Assembly (NCBI RefSeq): GCF_001662075.1
Contig: NZ_LYPL01000005.1
Location: 1 to 64,000 of the forward strand
Origin: Rhizobium bangladeshense
GTDB taxonomy: Bacteria > Pseudomonadota > Alphaproteobacteria > Rhizobiales > Rhizobiaceae
DNA: 64,000 nt
Direction: 5' to 3'
The first letter of the stretch is position 1. Each line of letters opens with the position of its first letter. Shown one piece after another: positions 17,754 through 27,813 of this stretch. The position numbers were made by a program, and so were the translations under genes. The notes under the pieces are model-generated. The model was not told where the DNA came from, did not search any database, and saw nothing but the letters and a program-made list of their open reading frames with translations.

Positions 17754-18362
17754 ATGAACGACATCGCGGAAAATACACTCGACGTTACCCGGCAGGAGAA
17801 TGTCACGCGCATTCTCGATGCGGCCGAGCGGCTGTTTCGCCACTATGGCTACAGCAAGACAACGGTGGCTGACATTGCCCGCGATCTCGGCATGTCGCCA
17901 GCCAATATCTATCGGTTCTTCGCTTCGAAGGTGGAGATCCACCAGGCACTATGCGGGCGCATGCTCGCGACCGCATATCAGTTCGCCTACGACATCCGCC
18001 ATCAGCCGGTCAGCGCCAGCGAGCGGCTGCGCCGTTATGTCAAGACCCAGCATCAGTTGACGCTCGATCTGATGCTCGACGAGATGAAGGTGCACGAGAT
18101 GATCATCGTCGCGATCGAACGCGACTGGCATGTCATCGAGAAACATATCGATCGAGTGCATGATCTGATCGCAGAAATCATTGCCGAAGGGATCGTTGCC
18201 GGTGAGTTTGCCGAGCAGGACCCAGTCGTTGCCTCGCGCTGCTTCGGCGCCGCGACGATCAATCTCGTCCACCCGCAGATGGTGGCGCAATGTCTTGCCA
18301 AAACCAACCGCGCGAGCGTCGACGAACTGATCGATTATGTGATCAGGGCGCTGAAGAAATAG
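17754..18362 (+). CDS. TetR family transcriptional regulator
   Basis: 202 aa with an N-terminal TetR helix-turn-helix (about 15-62): ILDAAERLFRHYGYSKTTV, then DIARDLGMSPANIYRFFASK. The C-terminal ligand domain is all-helical and not further assignable. The membrane fusion protein gene starts 49 bases later in the same direction, so it is the probable local repressor of this RND efflux operon. Confidence 0.9.
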   Translation: MNDIAENTLDVTRQENVTRILDAAERLFRHYGYSKTTVADIARDLGMSPANIYRFFASKVEIHQALCGRMLATAYQFAYDIRHQPVSASERLRRYVKTQHQLTLDLMLDEMKVHEMIIVAIERDWHVIEKHIDRVHDLIAEIIAEGIVAGEFAEQDPVVASRCFGAATINLVHPQMVAQCLAKTNRASVDELIDYVIRALKK

Positions 18363-18411
18363 TGGACGGCAGCCGCCGTCAAACCCCCGAAACGATCCAG
18401 GAGTGCGGAAG

Positions 18412-19551
18412 ATGTTTTCGCTCAAGACCCTCAGCCAACGCATGCCGTCCGCCGCCGGCCTCGTGCTCGTTAGCGCCCTCGGCATCGGCCTTTCCGCCTG
18501 CTCGGAGGAGACGGCCGAGGTGAAAGAGGTCATCCGGCCGGTGAAGGTCGTCGAGATCGCCAGGGCCGGCGACACGCGCAAGCTTGATTACTCCGGTTCG
18601 GTCAAGGCGCGCACGGAAATGAACCTCGGATTTAGGGTCGCCGGCAAGATCACCGAACGCCTCGTCGATATCGGCGATCGGGTGACGCCGGGTGACACTC
18701 TCGCCCGCATCGATGCCACGGACTACCAACTGGCGGTCAAGACGGCGGAAGCCAATCTCGCCGCAGCCGAAAGGGGCGTTGAAACCGCCGATCTTGCCAA
18801 CAAACGCGCCGAGCAGCTTTTCGACAAGAGCGTCGCTCCGAAGTCGCAGCTCGAACAGGCAGCCCTCAGCCATGACCAGGCAGTTTCGCAGCGCGATGCC
18901 GCGCGCTCGGCGCTCGACCAGGCGAAGAACCAGGTGAGCTATACCGAGCTCAAGGCTGGTCAGACCGGCATCGTCACATCGATCAACGCCGACATCGGCC
19001 AGGTGGTCGGCTCCGGCAGCCCGGTCGTCACTGTCGCCGTCGATGGCGAGAAGGAAGTGCAGATTGCGGTTCCGGAAAACGACATTGCCGAATTCAAGCC
19101 GGGTAAGACGGTCAAGGCTAGTTTCTGGGCAGACGACCGACTGGTGCTAGACGGCAAGGTGCGCGAGGTTTCCGGCAGCGCCGACCAGCAGTCGCGCACC
19201 TTTGCGGTGCGGGTGAGCCTGCCGAACGACCCGCGCATATTGCTCGGCATGACGGCGACGATCGAAGCCGACGTCGATAATGGCGACAGCTACGTGTCGA
19301 TCCCGCTCAGCGCGCTTGCTGAAAAGGACGGCAAGCAGATGGTCTGGACCGTCGACCGCGACAAGGCGACCGTGCATGGCCGAGATATCAAGGTTGCCGA
19401 TTTCACCGGTGACGGCGTGCATGTGACCGAGGGCCTCGATACCGGCGATCTCGTCGTTGCGGCCGGCACGCAATTCATGAGCGAGAATCTGAAGGTGAAG
19501 GTGCCGGACCAGCAGTCGGCCCTGGCCAAGACGGATCAGACGGTCCGTTAA
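18412..19551 (+). CDS. RND efflux membrane fusion protein (lipoprotein)
   Basis: A 379-aa periplasmic adaptor. It has a lipoprotein signal with lipobox LSAC (Cys about residue 30), so it should be lipid-anchored. Then come the barrel-sandwich/lipoyl halves (MNLGFRVAGKITERLVDIGD and GQTGIVTSINADIG) around a coiled coil (about 95-165), and a beta-barrel domain. AGGAG is placed 8 bases before the ATG at 18412; a GTG three codons upstream is an alternative. It is followed 25 bases later by the pump gene. No outer-membrane channel gene is present, so a TolC-like partner must be encoded elsewhere. Confidence 0.9.
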   Translation: MFSLKTLSQRMPSAAGLVLVSALGIGLSACSEETAEVKEVIRPVKVVEIARAGDTRKLDYSGSVKARTEMNLGFRVAGKITERLVDIGDRVTPGDTLARIDATDYQLAVKTAEANLAAAERGVETADLANKRAEQLFDKSVAPKSQLEQAALSHDQAVSQRDAARSALDQAKNQVSYTELKAGQTGIVTSINADIGQVVGSGSPVVTVAVDGEKEVQIAVPENDIAEFKPGKTVKASFWADDRLVLDGKVREVSGSADQQSRTFAVRVSLPNDPRILLGMTATIEADVDNGDSYVSIPLSALAEKDGKQMVWTVDRDKATVHGRDIKVADFTGDGVHVTEGLDTGDLVVAAGTQFMSENLKVKVPDQQSALAKTDQTVR

Positions 19552-19576
19552 TCGCGCCGTACAAGGGAACAGGACC

Positions 19577-22500
19577 ATGGACGCCACCACCGAGAAGCGG
19601 CCCTTCAATCTGTCGCGCTGGGCGATCGCCCATCCGAGCATCGCCCGCTTTCTCTTCGGGCTGATCATCATCACTGGCGTGCTCGGCCTGATGCGCATGG
19701 GCCAGCGCGAGGATCCCGAATTCACCTTCCGCGTCATGGTCGTCCAGGCGATCTGGCCGGGCGCTTCCATCCAGGAAATGGAAGATCAGGTCGTCAACAA
19801 GATCGAGCGCAAGCTGCAGGAAACCCCGCATCTCGACTGGGTCAAATCCTATACGCGGGCGGGCAGCGCGATCATCACCCTCCAGGTTCAGGGCGACACG
19901 AATTCGCAGGACGTGGCGGATGCCTTCTACCAGGTGCGCAAGAAGGTCGGCGACATCTCCAGCGAGCTGCCGCAGGGCCTGCTTGGCCCTTATTTCAACG
20001 ATGAGTTCGGCGATACCTTCATCACGCTGCATTCGATCAGCGGCGACGGCTATTCCTACCCGGAGCTGAAGAAATTCGCGATCCAGGCGCGCGACATGCT
20101 GCTGACGACGCCGGGCGTCGAGAAGGCCGTCATCATCGGCGACCAGCCGGAGAAGATCTATATCGACGTCTCGTCCAAGGCGCTCGCCGAGCGGGGTCTC
20201 ACGATCCTCGACCTGCAGAACGCCATCAAGGGCCAGAACAATGTCGATCCGGCAGGCTCCGTCGATACCGGCCTGCGCTCGGTGCGCATTTCCGTCGAGG
20301 GCGACGTCAAGAAGGCGGCGGATATCCGTGAGCTGCGCCTTCGCGCCGGCGGCCAGGTAACGCGCCTTGGCGATATCGCCACCGTCAGTTCCGGGCTCGA
20401 GGACCCCTACCAGCGCAAATACCGCTTCAACGGCCACGAGAGCGTTCAGGTCGGCGTTGTCATGGCCAAGGGCTTTAACGTGACCGATGTCGGCAAGGAT
20501 GTGGAGGCGACTTATCACCGCTTCGAGGAGGCGCTGCCCTACGGCGTATCGGTCGACCAGATCGCCAACCAGCCCGACGTGGTGACGGATGCGATCAGCG
20601 AATTCATGCATGCTCTCGGCGAGGCTCTCGTCATCGTGCTCGTCGTCTCGTTCCTGTCGATCGGCTGGCGCTCTGGCCTTGTCATCGCCATCGCCATTCC
20701 GCTGGTGCTCGCCGCCACCTTCGCGCTGATGTACGAGCTCGGCATCGACCTGCAGCGCATCTCGCTTGGCGCGCTGATCATTGCGCTCGGCCTGCTCGTC
20801 GACGATGCGATGATCGTCGTCGAGATGATGGAACGAAAGCTGGAGGAGGGGCTCGTCAAGATCGAGGCGGCGAGCTTCGCCTATTCCTCGACCGCCTTCC
20901 CGATGCTGACGGGCACGCTGATCACGACGGCCGGCTTCATTCCCGTGGGCTTCGCCGCCTCGACGGCCGGCGAATACGTGCGTTCGCTGTTCTACGTCGT
21001 CGGCATTGCGCTGGTGACGTCGTGGTTCGTCGCTGTCTATTTCACGCCTTGGCTCGGCTACATGATCCTCAAGCAGCGGCATCACGCCGGCGAGCATCAT
21101 GACGCCTTCGACACGAGTTTCTACCGGCGGCTGCGCGGCACGGTCGCCTGGGCGGTCCGCCACCGCGTCATCGTGCTGCTCTTGACGCTCGGCACCTTCG
21201 TCACCAGCCTCTGGGCCTTCCAGTTCATTCCGCAGAATTTCTTTCCGCAATCATCGCGGCCGGAAATTCTCGTCGATCTCTGGCTGCCCGAAGGCACCAG
21301 CATCAAGGAAGTCGAGGTGCAGGCAAAGGCGCTCGAAGCCAAGATGATGGATGATCCGGACAAGAAGTTCATCGCCACCTATATCGGCGAAGGCGCACCG
21401 CGCTTCTTCCTGCCGCTCGATCAGCAACTGCGCAATCCGAACTTCGCCCAGCTTCTCGTCATGGCCGATGACGAGCCGGCGCGCGAACGGCTGATCGTCA
21501 AGCTGCGCACGATCCTTGCAGAAGACTTCCCCGATATTCGGGGCAAGGTCGACCGCCTGTTCCTTGGCCCGCCGACCGGTTGGCCTGTGCAGATGCGCGT
21601 CATGGGGCCGGACCGCCAGGAAGTGCGCGAGATCGCCGATCAGGTAAAGGCGCGCTTTACGGCCAATCCGATGCTAGGCGCCATCCATGACGACTGGCTG
21701 GAACAGGTGCCGGCGATGAAGCTGGTGATCGATCAGGACCGCGCCCGGGCGCTCGGCGTCACCTCGCAGCGCGTTCGCCAGATGCTGCAGACCGCCATGT
21801 CCGGCACGGCGCTCGACGATTTCCGCGACGGCGAGGAGACGGTCTCGATCGTCGCCCGTGAGCCGGATTCCAGCCGCTCGCTGCTGTCGGCAGTCAATTC
21901 CGTCTATGTCCCGACGGATTTCGGCGGCTTCGTGCCGGTCTCGCAAGTCGCAAAGGTCGTGCCCGTCATGGAGCAGGGCATCGAGTGGCGGCGCGACAGG
22001 CTGCCGACCATCACCGTGCGTGCGACGCTGCCCGACGGCGTGCAGGCGAACGACGTGGTCATGAAGATGTATGCCGACATGAAGGACCTGCGCGACAGCC
22101 TGCCGGCCGGCTACAAGGTCGAGATCCAGGGCGGCGCCGAAGATGCGGCGGAAAGCCAGATGTCGATTGCCGCCAAGTCGCCGATCATGCTGGCCGTCAT
22201 CATCGTCCTGCTAATGGTGCAGCTGCAGCATTTCGGCAAGGCGATGTTGGTGCTCGCCACCGGCCCGCTCGGCATCATCGGCGCTGCGGCTGCCTTGCTG
22301 ATCAGCGGCGCGCCCTTCGGCTTCGTTGCGATCCTCGGCGTCATCGCGCTGCTCGGCATCATCATGCGCAACTCGATCATCCTGGTCGATCAGATCGACC
22401 AGGATATCAAGGCCGGCATGCACCGGCAGGAGGCGATCGTCGGTGCTGCCGTACGGCGTTTCCGGCCGATCATGCTGACGGCTCTGACCGCGGTGCTGGC

Positions 22501-22720
22501 GCTGATCCCGATCTCGCGCGGCGTCTTCTGGGGCCCGCTTGCCTACGCGATGATGGGCGGCATCCTGGTTGCGACAGTGCTCACCATCCTGGTTCTGCCT
22601 GCTGGCTACGCGCTTTTCTTCGGCCGAGAGCCGAAGGCAAAGAACGATCCGGGCAGGGATGCCGACGCCATCCAGGAAGAGGCGGATGACCGACATCCGC
22701 CGGCGTTGGCAGCTGAGTGA
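19577..22720 (+). CDS. RND efflux transporter permease (AcrB/HAE1-like)
   Basis: 1047 aa, the standard RND length, with the usual 12 membrane segments and two large periplasmic loops. The proton-relay Asp pair of the fourth membrane segment is present in GLLVDDAMIVVEMM (about residue 410). The second-half counterpart is MRNSIILVDQI. It pumps hydrophobic compounds from the inner membrane or periplasm, powered by protons, together with the lipoprotein adaptor encoded upstream. A strong terminator follows directly. The substrate is unknown; AcrB-like drugs or metabolites are likely, while the metal-ion (CusA) type is less so. Confidence 0.93.
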   Translation: MDATTEKRPFNLSRWAIAHPSIARFLFGLIIITGVLGLMRMGQREDPEFTFRVMVVQAIWPGASIQEMEDQVVNKIERKLQETPHLDWVKSYTRAGSAIITLQVQGDTNSQDVADAFYQVRKKVGDISSELPQGLLGPYFNDEFGDTFITLHSISGDGYSYPELKKFAIQARDMLLTTPGVEKAVIIGDQPEKIYIDVSSKALAERGLTILDLQNAIKGQNNVDPAGSVDTGLRSVRISVEGDVKKAADIRELRLRAGGQVTRLGDIATVSSGLEDPYQRKYRFNGHESVQVGVVMAKGFNVTDVGKDVEATYHRFEEALPYGVSVDQIANQPDVVTDAISEFMHALGEALVIVLVVSFLSIGWRSGLVIAIAIPLVLAATFALMYELGIDLQRISLGALIIALGLLVDDAMIVVEMMERKLEEGLVKIEAASFAYSSTAFPMLTGTLITTAGFIPVGFAASTAGEYVRSLFYVVGIALVTSWFVAVYFTPWLGYMILKQRHHAGEHHDAFDTSFYRRLRGTVAWAVRHRVIVLLLTLGTFVTSLWAFQFIPQNFFPQSSRPEILVDLWLPEGTSIKEVEVQAKALEAKMMDDPDKKFIATYIGEGAPRFFLPLDQQLRNPNFAQLLVMADDEPARERLIVKLRTILAEDFPDIRGKVDRLFLGPPTGWPVQMRVMGPDRQEVREIADQVKARFTANPMLGAIHDDWLEQVPAMKLVIDQDRARALGVTSQRVRQMLQTAMSGTALDDFRDGEETVSIVAREPDSSRSLLSAVNSVYVPTDFGGFVPVSQVAKVVPVMEQGIEWRRDRLPTITVRATLPDGVQANDVVMKMYADMKDLRDSLPAGYKVEIQGGAEDAAESQMSIAAKSPIMLAVIIVLLMVQLQHFGKAMLVLATGPLGIIGAAAALLISGAPFGFVAILGVIALLGIIMRNSIILVDQIDQDIKAGMHRQEAIVGAAVRRFRPIMLTALTAVLALIPISRGVFWGPLAYAMMGGILVATVLTILVLPAGYALFFGREPKAKNDPGRDADAIQEEADDRHPPALAAE

Positions 22721-22722
22721 GG

Positions 22723-22749
22723 ACGGCGCGGCGAAAGCCGCGCCGTTTT
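22723..22749 (+). terminator. Rho-independent terminator of the RND operon
   Basis: A perfect 10-bp GC stem, ACGGCGCGGC and GCCGCGCCGT, with a GAAA tetraloop, followed by TTTTCCTTT. It starts 3 bases after the pump gene stop. Confidence 0.85.
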
Positions 22750-22991
22750 CCTTTGCGGGGTCGTCATCCCTGTCAAAGCCCGTTTCTTGGGGCGGTTCAC
22801 GCAAACGCTGACCGCCCCACGTGTTATTGCGCTGTAATTCCTGCAACCCGCACAGGCCGTTCGGCCTTGAACTCGGGCGGCCGATTCCATTGCCGTCTCG
22901 AAAAAGCTAAGCTTGCGAAAGCATGCCGAGAGTTCCGCCGCGATCCCGGCCATGCATCGCCGCGGATCAATTCGCGGAGGGAGGCACGACC

Positions 22992-24902
22992 ATGGCCGTT
23001 TGCCATCTGGAAGCGAGCTGGAGCCCGGTCGAGGGTGGTTCCGGCCGCTTGACCTTGACGCTCTTCAATCTTTCGTCCGAACCGCTTTCCGGCTTCTCGC
23101 TTGCCTATAGATCTCCGACGCGGATTGCCGACACCCATGTCTGTAACGGTGCCAGCATGCGGCGGCAGGTCGCGAATTTCCACGAATTCCTGCCGCCCGA
23201 GGGGCTGCGCATTCCCCCGGGCGGATACTGGCGGTTCACCGTAGAGGGGCTGGCCGACGAACCGAAGCATAGGACCGACGGCATCAAATCGGCCTGTCTG
23301 ACGCTGGCGGACGGCCGTCGCGTTGCGGTCGGTTTCGGCGATCTCATGCTTGAAGGCGGGGACGGCGGTGTGACGCCGCCGCTGCTGCCGCCGGGCCGGG
23401 TCGAGGAACCCTTTGCGCTGCTGCCTTGGCCGCTGTCGCTCGGGCTGAAGGCGGGAGATCTGCCCTCCGTCCTCTATCCTGCCGAAAGGACCCGGCCGGA
23501 GGCGATCAAGGCACTCTCTCTGCTTCTTGCGCTATACCAGCGGCTCTATCCTGCCGAGCCCCCGCCGTTCTCGCTTGCTGCCGTCATGGGCGGGCGGGCC
23601 ATTCGTTTCGTCACCGAATCGTCGATCGCAGCCTTTGCTTACGAACTGCGTTTCAGCGCGCGCGAGATCGTGCTTTCGAGCGCGGATGCGGCGGGACGGC
23701 ACTATGGGCTGATCAGCCTGGCGCAACTGCTGCACGGCGCCCGCGCCGACCGCGACGTCTTCAAATTCCCGAATTTCGGCACGATTGCCGACCAGCCGCG
23801 TCATGGCTGGCGCGGCTGCCACCTCGACGTGGCGGGGCAGTTTTATCCGGTGGCTGATGTCATGCGGCTGATCGATATCCTCGCCTGGAACAAGCTCAAT
23901 ATTTTCCACTGGCACCTGACCGACGACGAAGCCTGGCGGCTGGAGATCAAGGCCTATCCCGAACTGACGGAGGTGAGCGCAGAGCGTGGGCCGGATGAAA
24001 TGCTCATACCTGACTTCGGCGATGGGCAGGACGCGCGCATCGGCCACTATATGCAGGACGACGTCAGGCGCATCGTTGCGCATGCCGCCTCCCTGCACAT
24101 CGAGGTGGTGCCGGAAATCGATATTCCCGGCCACAGCAATGCGGCGCTCTCGGCGTTGCCCGATCTCGCCGACCGGCAGGAGCCGCCGCACAGTTACCGC
24201 TCGCCGCAGGGCTATACCAACAATGCCCTCAACCCGGCGGTCGAATTCACCTATGAATTTCTCGGCAAGGTGTTCGACGAGATGGTTGCGCTGTTTCCGG
24301 GCGAATATGTCCATATCGGCGGCGACGAGGTGGCCGAGGGGGCCTGGCTTTCCTCGCCGCTCTGCAAGACTTTGATGGAGCGGGAGAAGCTTGCCGGCAC
24401 CGCCGCGCTGCAATCCTATTTCCTGAAGCGCATCAAGATCATGCTGTCGGAGCGCGGCAGGAAGCTCGCCGGCTGGAACGAAGTATCGCACGGCGGCGGC
24501 GTCGATCGCGACGGCACGCTGCTGATGGCCTGGGAAAAACCCGAGCTCGGCCTCGCGCTGGCAATGGACGGCTACGACGTGGTGATGACGCCGGGGCAGG
24601 CCTATTATCTCGACATGGCCCAGGCTGAGGCTTGGGACGAGCCCGGCGCCGGCTGGGCTGGTTTCACGCCGCCGGAACGCACCTATGCTTATGAGGCCGA
24701 CGCGGAGCTGCCGGAGGCCTCGAGGAACAAGATACGCGGCGTCCAGGCCTGCATGTGGGGCGGCAATGTCGCCTCGCGCGCCCATTTTAACCGGCTGGTC
24801 TTTCCGCGTCTCCCGGCAATCGCCGAAGCGGCGTGGACGCCTCTGTCGCGCAAGGACTGGGATCGCTTTGCAGCGATCGTGCGGATGTGGCCGGTACTTT
24901 AA
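22992..24902 (+). CDS. Beta-N-acetylhexosaminidase, glycoside hydrolase family 20
   Basis: A 636-aa GH20 enzyme. The N-terminal part (about 1-260) carries a beta-sandwich and the GH20b accessory domain. The catalytic barrel begins near GWRGCHLDVAGQFYP and includes FHWHLTDDEAWRLEI and the catalytic Asp-Glu pair in HIGGDEVAEGAW. It releases terminal GlcNAc or GalNAc by substrate-assisted catalysis. No signal peptide is seen, so a cytoplasmic role on imported chito-oligosaccharides or muropeptides is likely. The start at 22992 has GGAGGGAGG upstream. Its last 4 bases overlap the end of the convergent ROK kinase gene. Confidence 0.92.
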   Translation: MAVCHLEASWSPVEGGSGRLTLTLFNLSSEPLSGFSLAYRSPTRIADTHVCNGASMRRQVANFHEFLPPEGLRIPPGGYWRFTVEGLADEPKHRTDGIKSACLTLADGRRVAVGFGDLMLEGGDGGVTPPLLPPGRVEEPFALLPWPLSLGLKAGDLPSVLYPAERTRPEAIKALSLLLALYQRLYPAEPPPFSLAAVMGGRAIRFVTESSIAAFAYELRFSAREIVLSSADAAGRHYGLISLAQLLHGARADRDVFKFPNFGTIADQPRHGWRGCHLDVAGQFYPVADVMRLIDILAWNKLNIFHWHLTDDEAWRLEIKAYPELTEVSAERGPDEMLIPDFGDGQDARIGHYMQDDVRRIVAHAASLHIEVVPEIDIPGHSNAALSALPDLADRQEPPHSYRSPQGYTNNALNPAVEFTYEFLGKVFDEMVALFPGEYVHIGGDEVAEGAWLSSPLCKTLMEREKLAGTAALQSYFLKRIKIMLSERGRKLAGWNEVSHGGGVDRDGTLLMAWEKPELGLALAMDGYDVVMTPGQAYYLDMAQAEAWDEPGAGWAGFTPPERTYAYEADAELPEASRNKIRGVQACMWGGNVASRAHFNRLVFPRLPAIAEAAWTPLSRKDWDRFAAIVRMWPVL

Positions 24903-25816
24903 AGAGCGGCTGCCTCGGCCTTCAGTCCCAGCAGCGCGGCGCCGATCAGGCCGGGTTCGATGCGGCATTGGCTGCGCACCACCAGCGGGCGGTCGAACTT
25001 GCGAAGGATGCGGGCGCGCACGGCGTGGTCGAGTTCGGCAAGCAGGGGTTCGACGTTGGACAGGCCGCCGCCGACCGGCACGATGGTCGCGCCGGTGATG
25101 TTGATCGTCAGCGCCAGGGGCGAGGCGACGAGATCGACATAGACGTCGATGGTGCGTGTCGCCTTCTCCTCGCCTTGCTGCCATTGACCGATGATCTCTT
25201 CGCTGGAAAGATCGAAATCGTGCAGCGTCTTGTGCAGGCGCTCCAGGCCGCGGGCGCCGCCGACGGTATCGACGCAGCCTTTCTGGCCGCAGCCGCAGGC
25301 ATAGGCGGGAATGGCGACTGCCGGATTGCCGGCTGCGGACGCGATGATCGGGCCATGACCCCATTCGCCGGCAAAGCCGCCAGCTTCGTTGACGAGGCGC
25401 CCGTCGGCGACCAATCCGCCCCCGACGCCGGTGCCGAGGATGGCGCCGAAGACAATGCGGTGGCCGCGACCGGCGCCGAGGCCGGCTTCGGCGATGGCGA
25501 AGCAGTCGGCGTCGTTGGCGATCAGTGCCGGCAGACCGAGTTCGGCTTCGAGATCGGCCGCGAGTGCGCGGCCATGGATGCAGGGAATGTTGGCGCAGAT
25601 CAGCCGCTGCGTATCGGGATCGACGACGCCGGCAATGGACAGCGCGATGCGGCTCGGCGCTTCGCCGGTTTCGGCGATGATGGCGCGCAGGGTGTCGACG
25701 AAAGCGGCGAAATCATCCTTCGGCGTCGGCCGGCGGCCGAGCGGGACGATGTCTGTCTCGGAGCGGGCGATGCCGCCCTTGATGGCGGAGCCGCCGATGT
25801 CGAACGAAATGATCAT
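24899..25816 (-). CDS. ROK family sugar kinase (N-acetylglucosamine kinase-like)
   Basis: 305 aa. The phosphate-binding FDIGGSAIKGGIA is at the N-terminus, NDADCFAIAE with the catalytic Asp region lies near 105, GAILGTGVGGGLV lies near 133, and the ROK zinc-type motif CGCGQKGC (about 175) follows. It would phosphorylate a hexose such as GlcNAc, which fits the convergent hexosaminidase gene. The ATG at 25816 is chosen; a GTG two codons upstream is equally possible because no clear ribosome binding site is seen. Confidence 0.88.
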   Translation of the reverse strand: MIISFDIGGSAIKGGIARSETDIVPLGRRPTPKDDFAAFVDTLRAIIAETGEAPSRIALSIAGVVDPDTQRLICANIPCIHGRALAADLEAELGLPALIANDADCFAIAEAGLGAGRGHRIVFGAILGTGVGGGLVADGRLVNEAGGFAGEWGHGPIIASAAGNPAVAIPAYACGCGQKGCVDTVGGARGLERLHKTLHDFDLSSEEIIGQWQQGEEKATRTIDVYVDLVASPLALTINITGATIVPVGGGLSNVEPLLAELDHAVRARILRKFDRPLVVRSQCRIEPGLIGAALLGLKAEAAAL

Positions 25817-25994
25817 TGCCACTCTGCCGCTTTCATGGTCTGGGGCCGTCTGCTCGCACTGTTGGCGCGGAATTACAAGCCTTCATTCCTTTCTCGGGTT
25901 CAGGGTTGTGCCGTAATTCTGACCGCATAAGTCATTCAATTGGCATATTGCGCGGCCAAAATCGGATTCCGCACTTCCATCATCCACCGGTATC

Positions 25995-26654
25995 ATGACA
26001 ATCGAAAACGCCGATTCCAACAAACGCCGAAGACCACGTCCGCCACGGCCCCAAGGCCGTCGCCTCTCATCCATCCTGCGGCAGTTGGCTGCCGACCGCA
26101 GCCGGGAGCGGATTTCGATCGGTGATCTGTTCCAGACGATGGGCGACAGGGCGATCAGCGCGCTGATGCTGATCTTCGCGCTGCCGAACGCGTTTCCCAC
26201 ACCGCCCGGCACCTCCGCGCTGCTCGGTGCGCCTTTGGTCTTTCTGGCGGCGCAGCTGACCTTCGGGTTAAAACCCTGGCTGCCCAGGGCGATCGCCGAC
26301 CGTTCGGTGCTGCGGGAGGATTTCGAGAGCGTCGTCGTCCGCATCCATCGCTGGCTCGCCTGGGCCGAACGCATGCTGAAGCCGCGGCTTGCCATCTTCG
26401 CCGAGCCGCCGGCAGAGTATTTCGCCGGTCTCGCATGCCTGCTGCTGTCGATCGTGCTGGTGCTGCCGGTTCCGCTCGGCAATATCCTGCCGGCGATCAC
26501 GATCTCGGTCTTCGCTTTCGGCATCATGGGCCGCGACGGGCTCTTCGCGCTCATCGGCTTCATCATGACCGCCGTGTCGCTCGTCATTGCCGGCGGCGTG
26601 ATTTACGGCCTCGCAAAGGCGGGGGTCTATCTCGTGATGCAATGGTTCGCCTGA
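25995..26654 (+). CDS. exoD: ExoD family exopolysaccharide synthesis protein
   Basis: A 219-aa inner-membrane protein. The ExoD family pattern is seen in LSSILRQLAADRSRERISIGDL, FALPNAFPTPPGTSALLGAP and the C-terminal membrane segments. In Sinorhizobium meliloti exoD affects exopolysaccharide and alkali tolerance and is needed for normal nodule invasion; the biochemical role is unknown. The first 25 residues are basic and proline-rich. It stands alone between the ROK kinase and the SorC regulator. Confidence 0.85.
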   Translation: MTIENADSNKRRRPRPPRPQGRRLSSILRQLAADRSRERISIGDLFQTMGDRAISALMLIFALPNAFPTPPGTSALLGAPLVFLAAQLTFGLKPWLPRAIADRSVLREDFESVVVRIHRWLAWAERMLKPRLAIFAEPPAEYFAGLACLLLSIVLVLPVPLGNILPAITISVFAFGIMGRDGLFALIGFIMTAVSLVIAGGVIYGLAKAGVYLVMQWFA

Positions 26655-26792
26655 ATAGCAACGGTTATTCGCGCAGGGCTTTTGTCAACGGGCTCGACAT
26701 TTTCAGGAATTTTGTTTTGATCTGGCGCGGTACAGACTCGAAATCATATCCGGCGGGCGGCAAGCCGGCTCACTTTGCGTGGTAGGCATCAT

Positions 26793-27746
26793 ATGGCAAA
26801 AAGATCCGAGACCCCTGCACGGCTCGACGATGCGGCGCGTGCCGGCTGGCTTTATTACGTCGCCGGGCGCACGCAGGACGAAATCGCCGCCTCGATGGGG
26901 ATCTCGCGGCAGTCGGCGCAGCGGCTGGTGTCGCTCGCGGTCGCCGAACGTCTGATCAAGGTGCGGCTCGATCATCCGATCGCCGCCTGTCTTGAACTCG
27001 GCAGTCAGCTGCGACGGAAATTCGGGCTGAAACATGTGGAGGTGGTGCCGAGCGATCCGGGCTCCTCGTCGACCACCATCGGCATCGCCGAGGCGGCGGC
27101 GGCCGAGATCGAGCGCTGGCTGAAGCGGGCGGAGCCGATCGTGCTTGCGGTCGGCACCGGCCGTACTTTGAAGGCGGCCGTGGACCAGCTTCCGGCGATC
27201 GAATGTCCCAATCACCGCATCGTCTCGCTGACCGGCAATATCGCGCCGGACGGATCGGCGGCCTATTACAACGTCATCTTCAGCATGGCGGATGCGGTGA
27301 AGGCGCGGCACTATCCGATGCCGCTGCCGGTTCTCGTCACCTCGGCCGAGGAGCGGGAACTGCTGCACGGCCAGCAGCTTGTGCGTTCGACGCTCGACAT
27401 GAGCGCACAGGCCGACGTCACCTTCGTCGGCATCGGCGAACTCGGCATCGACGGGCCGCTCTGCGTCGACGGTTTTCTCGAGAAGGACGAGATGATGGAG
27501 TTGATGCGCGGCGGCGCCGTCGGCGAGATCTGCGGGTGGATTTTCGATGTCGACGGCCGGCTGCTCGACAACCCGATCAACGAGCGTGTCGCGTCCGCGC
27601 CGATCCCGTCCCGCGAGGCATCGATGGTCATCGGGCTCGCCAAGGGCAAACGCAAATTCAAGGCGATCAAGGCTGCCGTCGTCGGCCACCAGATCAATGG
27701 ATTGATCACCGACGAAGAGACCGCTGAGTTTTTGCTCAAGAACTGA
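26793..27746 (+). CDS. SorC/DeoR-type sugar-binding transcriptional regulator of the polyol operon
   Basis: 317 aa. An N-terminal helix-turn-helix (LYYVAGRTQDEIAASMGISR, about 18-45) is followed by the SorC effector domain, which resembles sugar-phosphate isomerases (VLAVGTGRTLKAAV, VSLTGNIAPDGSAAYYN). Such regulators respond to phosphorylated sugars or polyols. It lies directly upstream of smoEFGK in the same direction. ATG 26793 is preferred over a TTG six codons upstream. An inverted repeat overlaps its stop codon. Confidence 0.9.
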   Translation: MAKRSETPARLDDAARAGWLYYVAGRTQDEIAASMGISRQSAQRLVSLAVAERLIKVRLDHPIAACLELGSQLRRKFGLKHVEVVPSDPGSSSTTIGIAEAAAAEIERWLKRAEPIVLAVGTGRTLKAAVDQLPAIECPNHRIVSLTGNIAPDGSAAYYNVIFSMADAVKARHYPMPLPVLVTSAEERELLHGQQLVRSTLDMSAQADVTFVGIGELGIDGPLCVDGFLEKDEMMELMRGGAVGEICGWIFDVDGRLLDNPINERVASAPIPSREASMVIGLAKGKRKFKAIKAAVVGHQINGLITDEETAEFLLKN

Positions 27747-27753
27747 GCAAAAA
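27729..27753. promoter_or_regulatory. Inverted repeat over the SorC gene stop codon
   Basis: TTTTTGCTCA and TGAGCAAAAA form a perfect 10-bp inverted repeat with a 5-base centre. It includes the TGA stop of the regulator gene at 27744-27746. The half TTTTTTGCT recurs at 27819-27827 and AGCAAA at 27851-27856, in front of smoE. It could be a SorC operator cluster, or a terminator read in either direction, since T or A runs flank the stem. Confidence 0.5.
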
Positions 27754-27813
27754 ATTCTTATTCTGAATCAATTGGATAGGTGAGGTGTTCGGCATCGCAG
27801 CAACGATTGCCGA

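Noticed and set aside
19475-21250. 591-codon open frame on the minus strand
   Set aside because: It lies opposite the RND pump gene, is rich in charged residues typical of antisense frames in GC-rich DNA, and has no family motifs.
23532-25364. 610-codon open frame on the minus strand
   Set aside because: It is antisense to the hexosaminidase and out of frame with the ROK kinase, both of which carry clear catalytic motifs.
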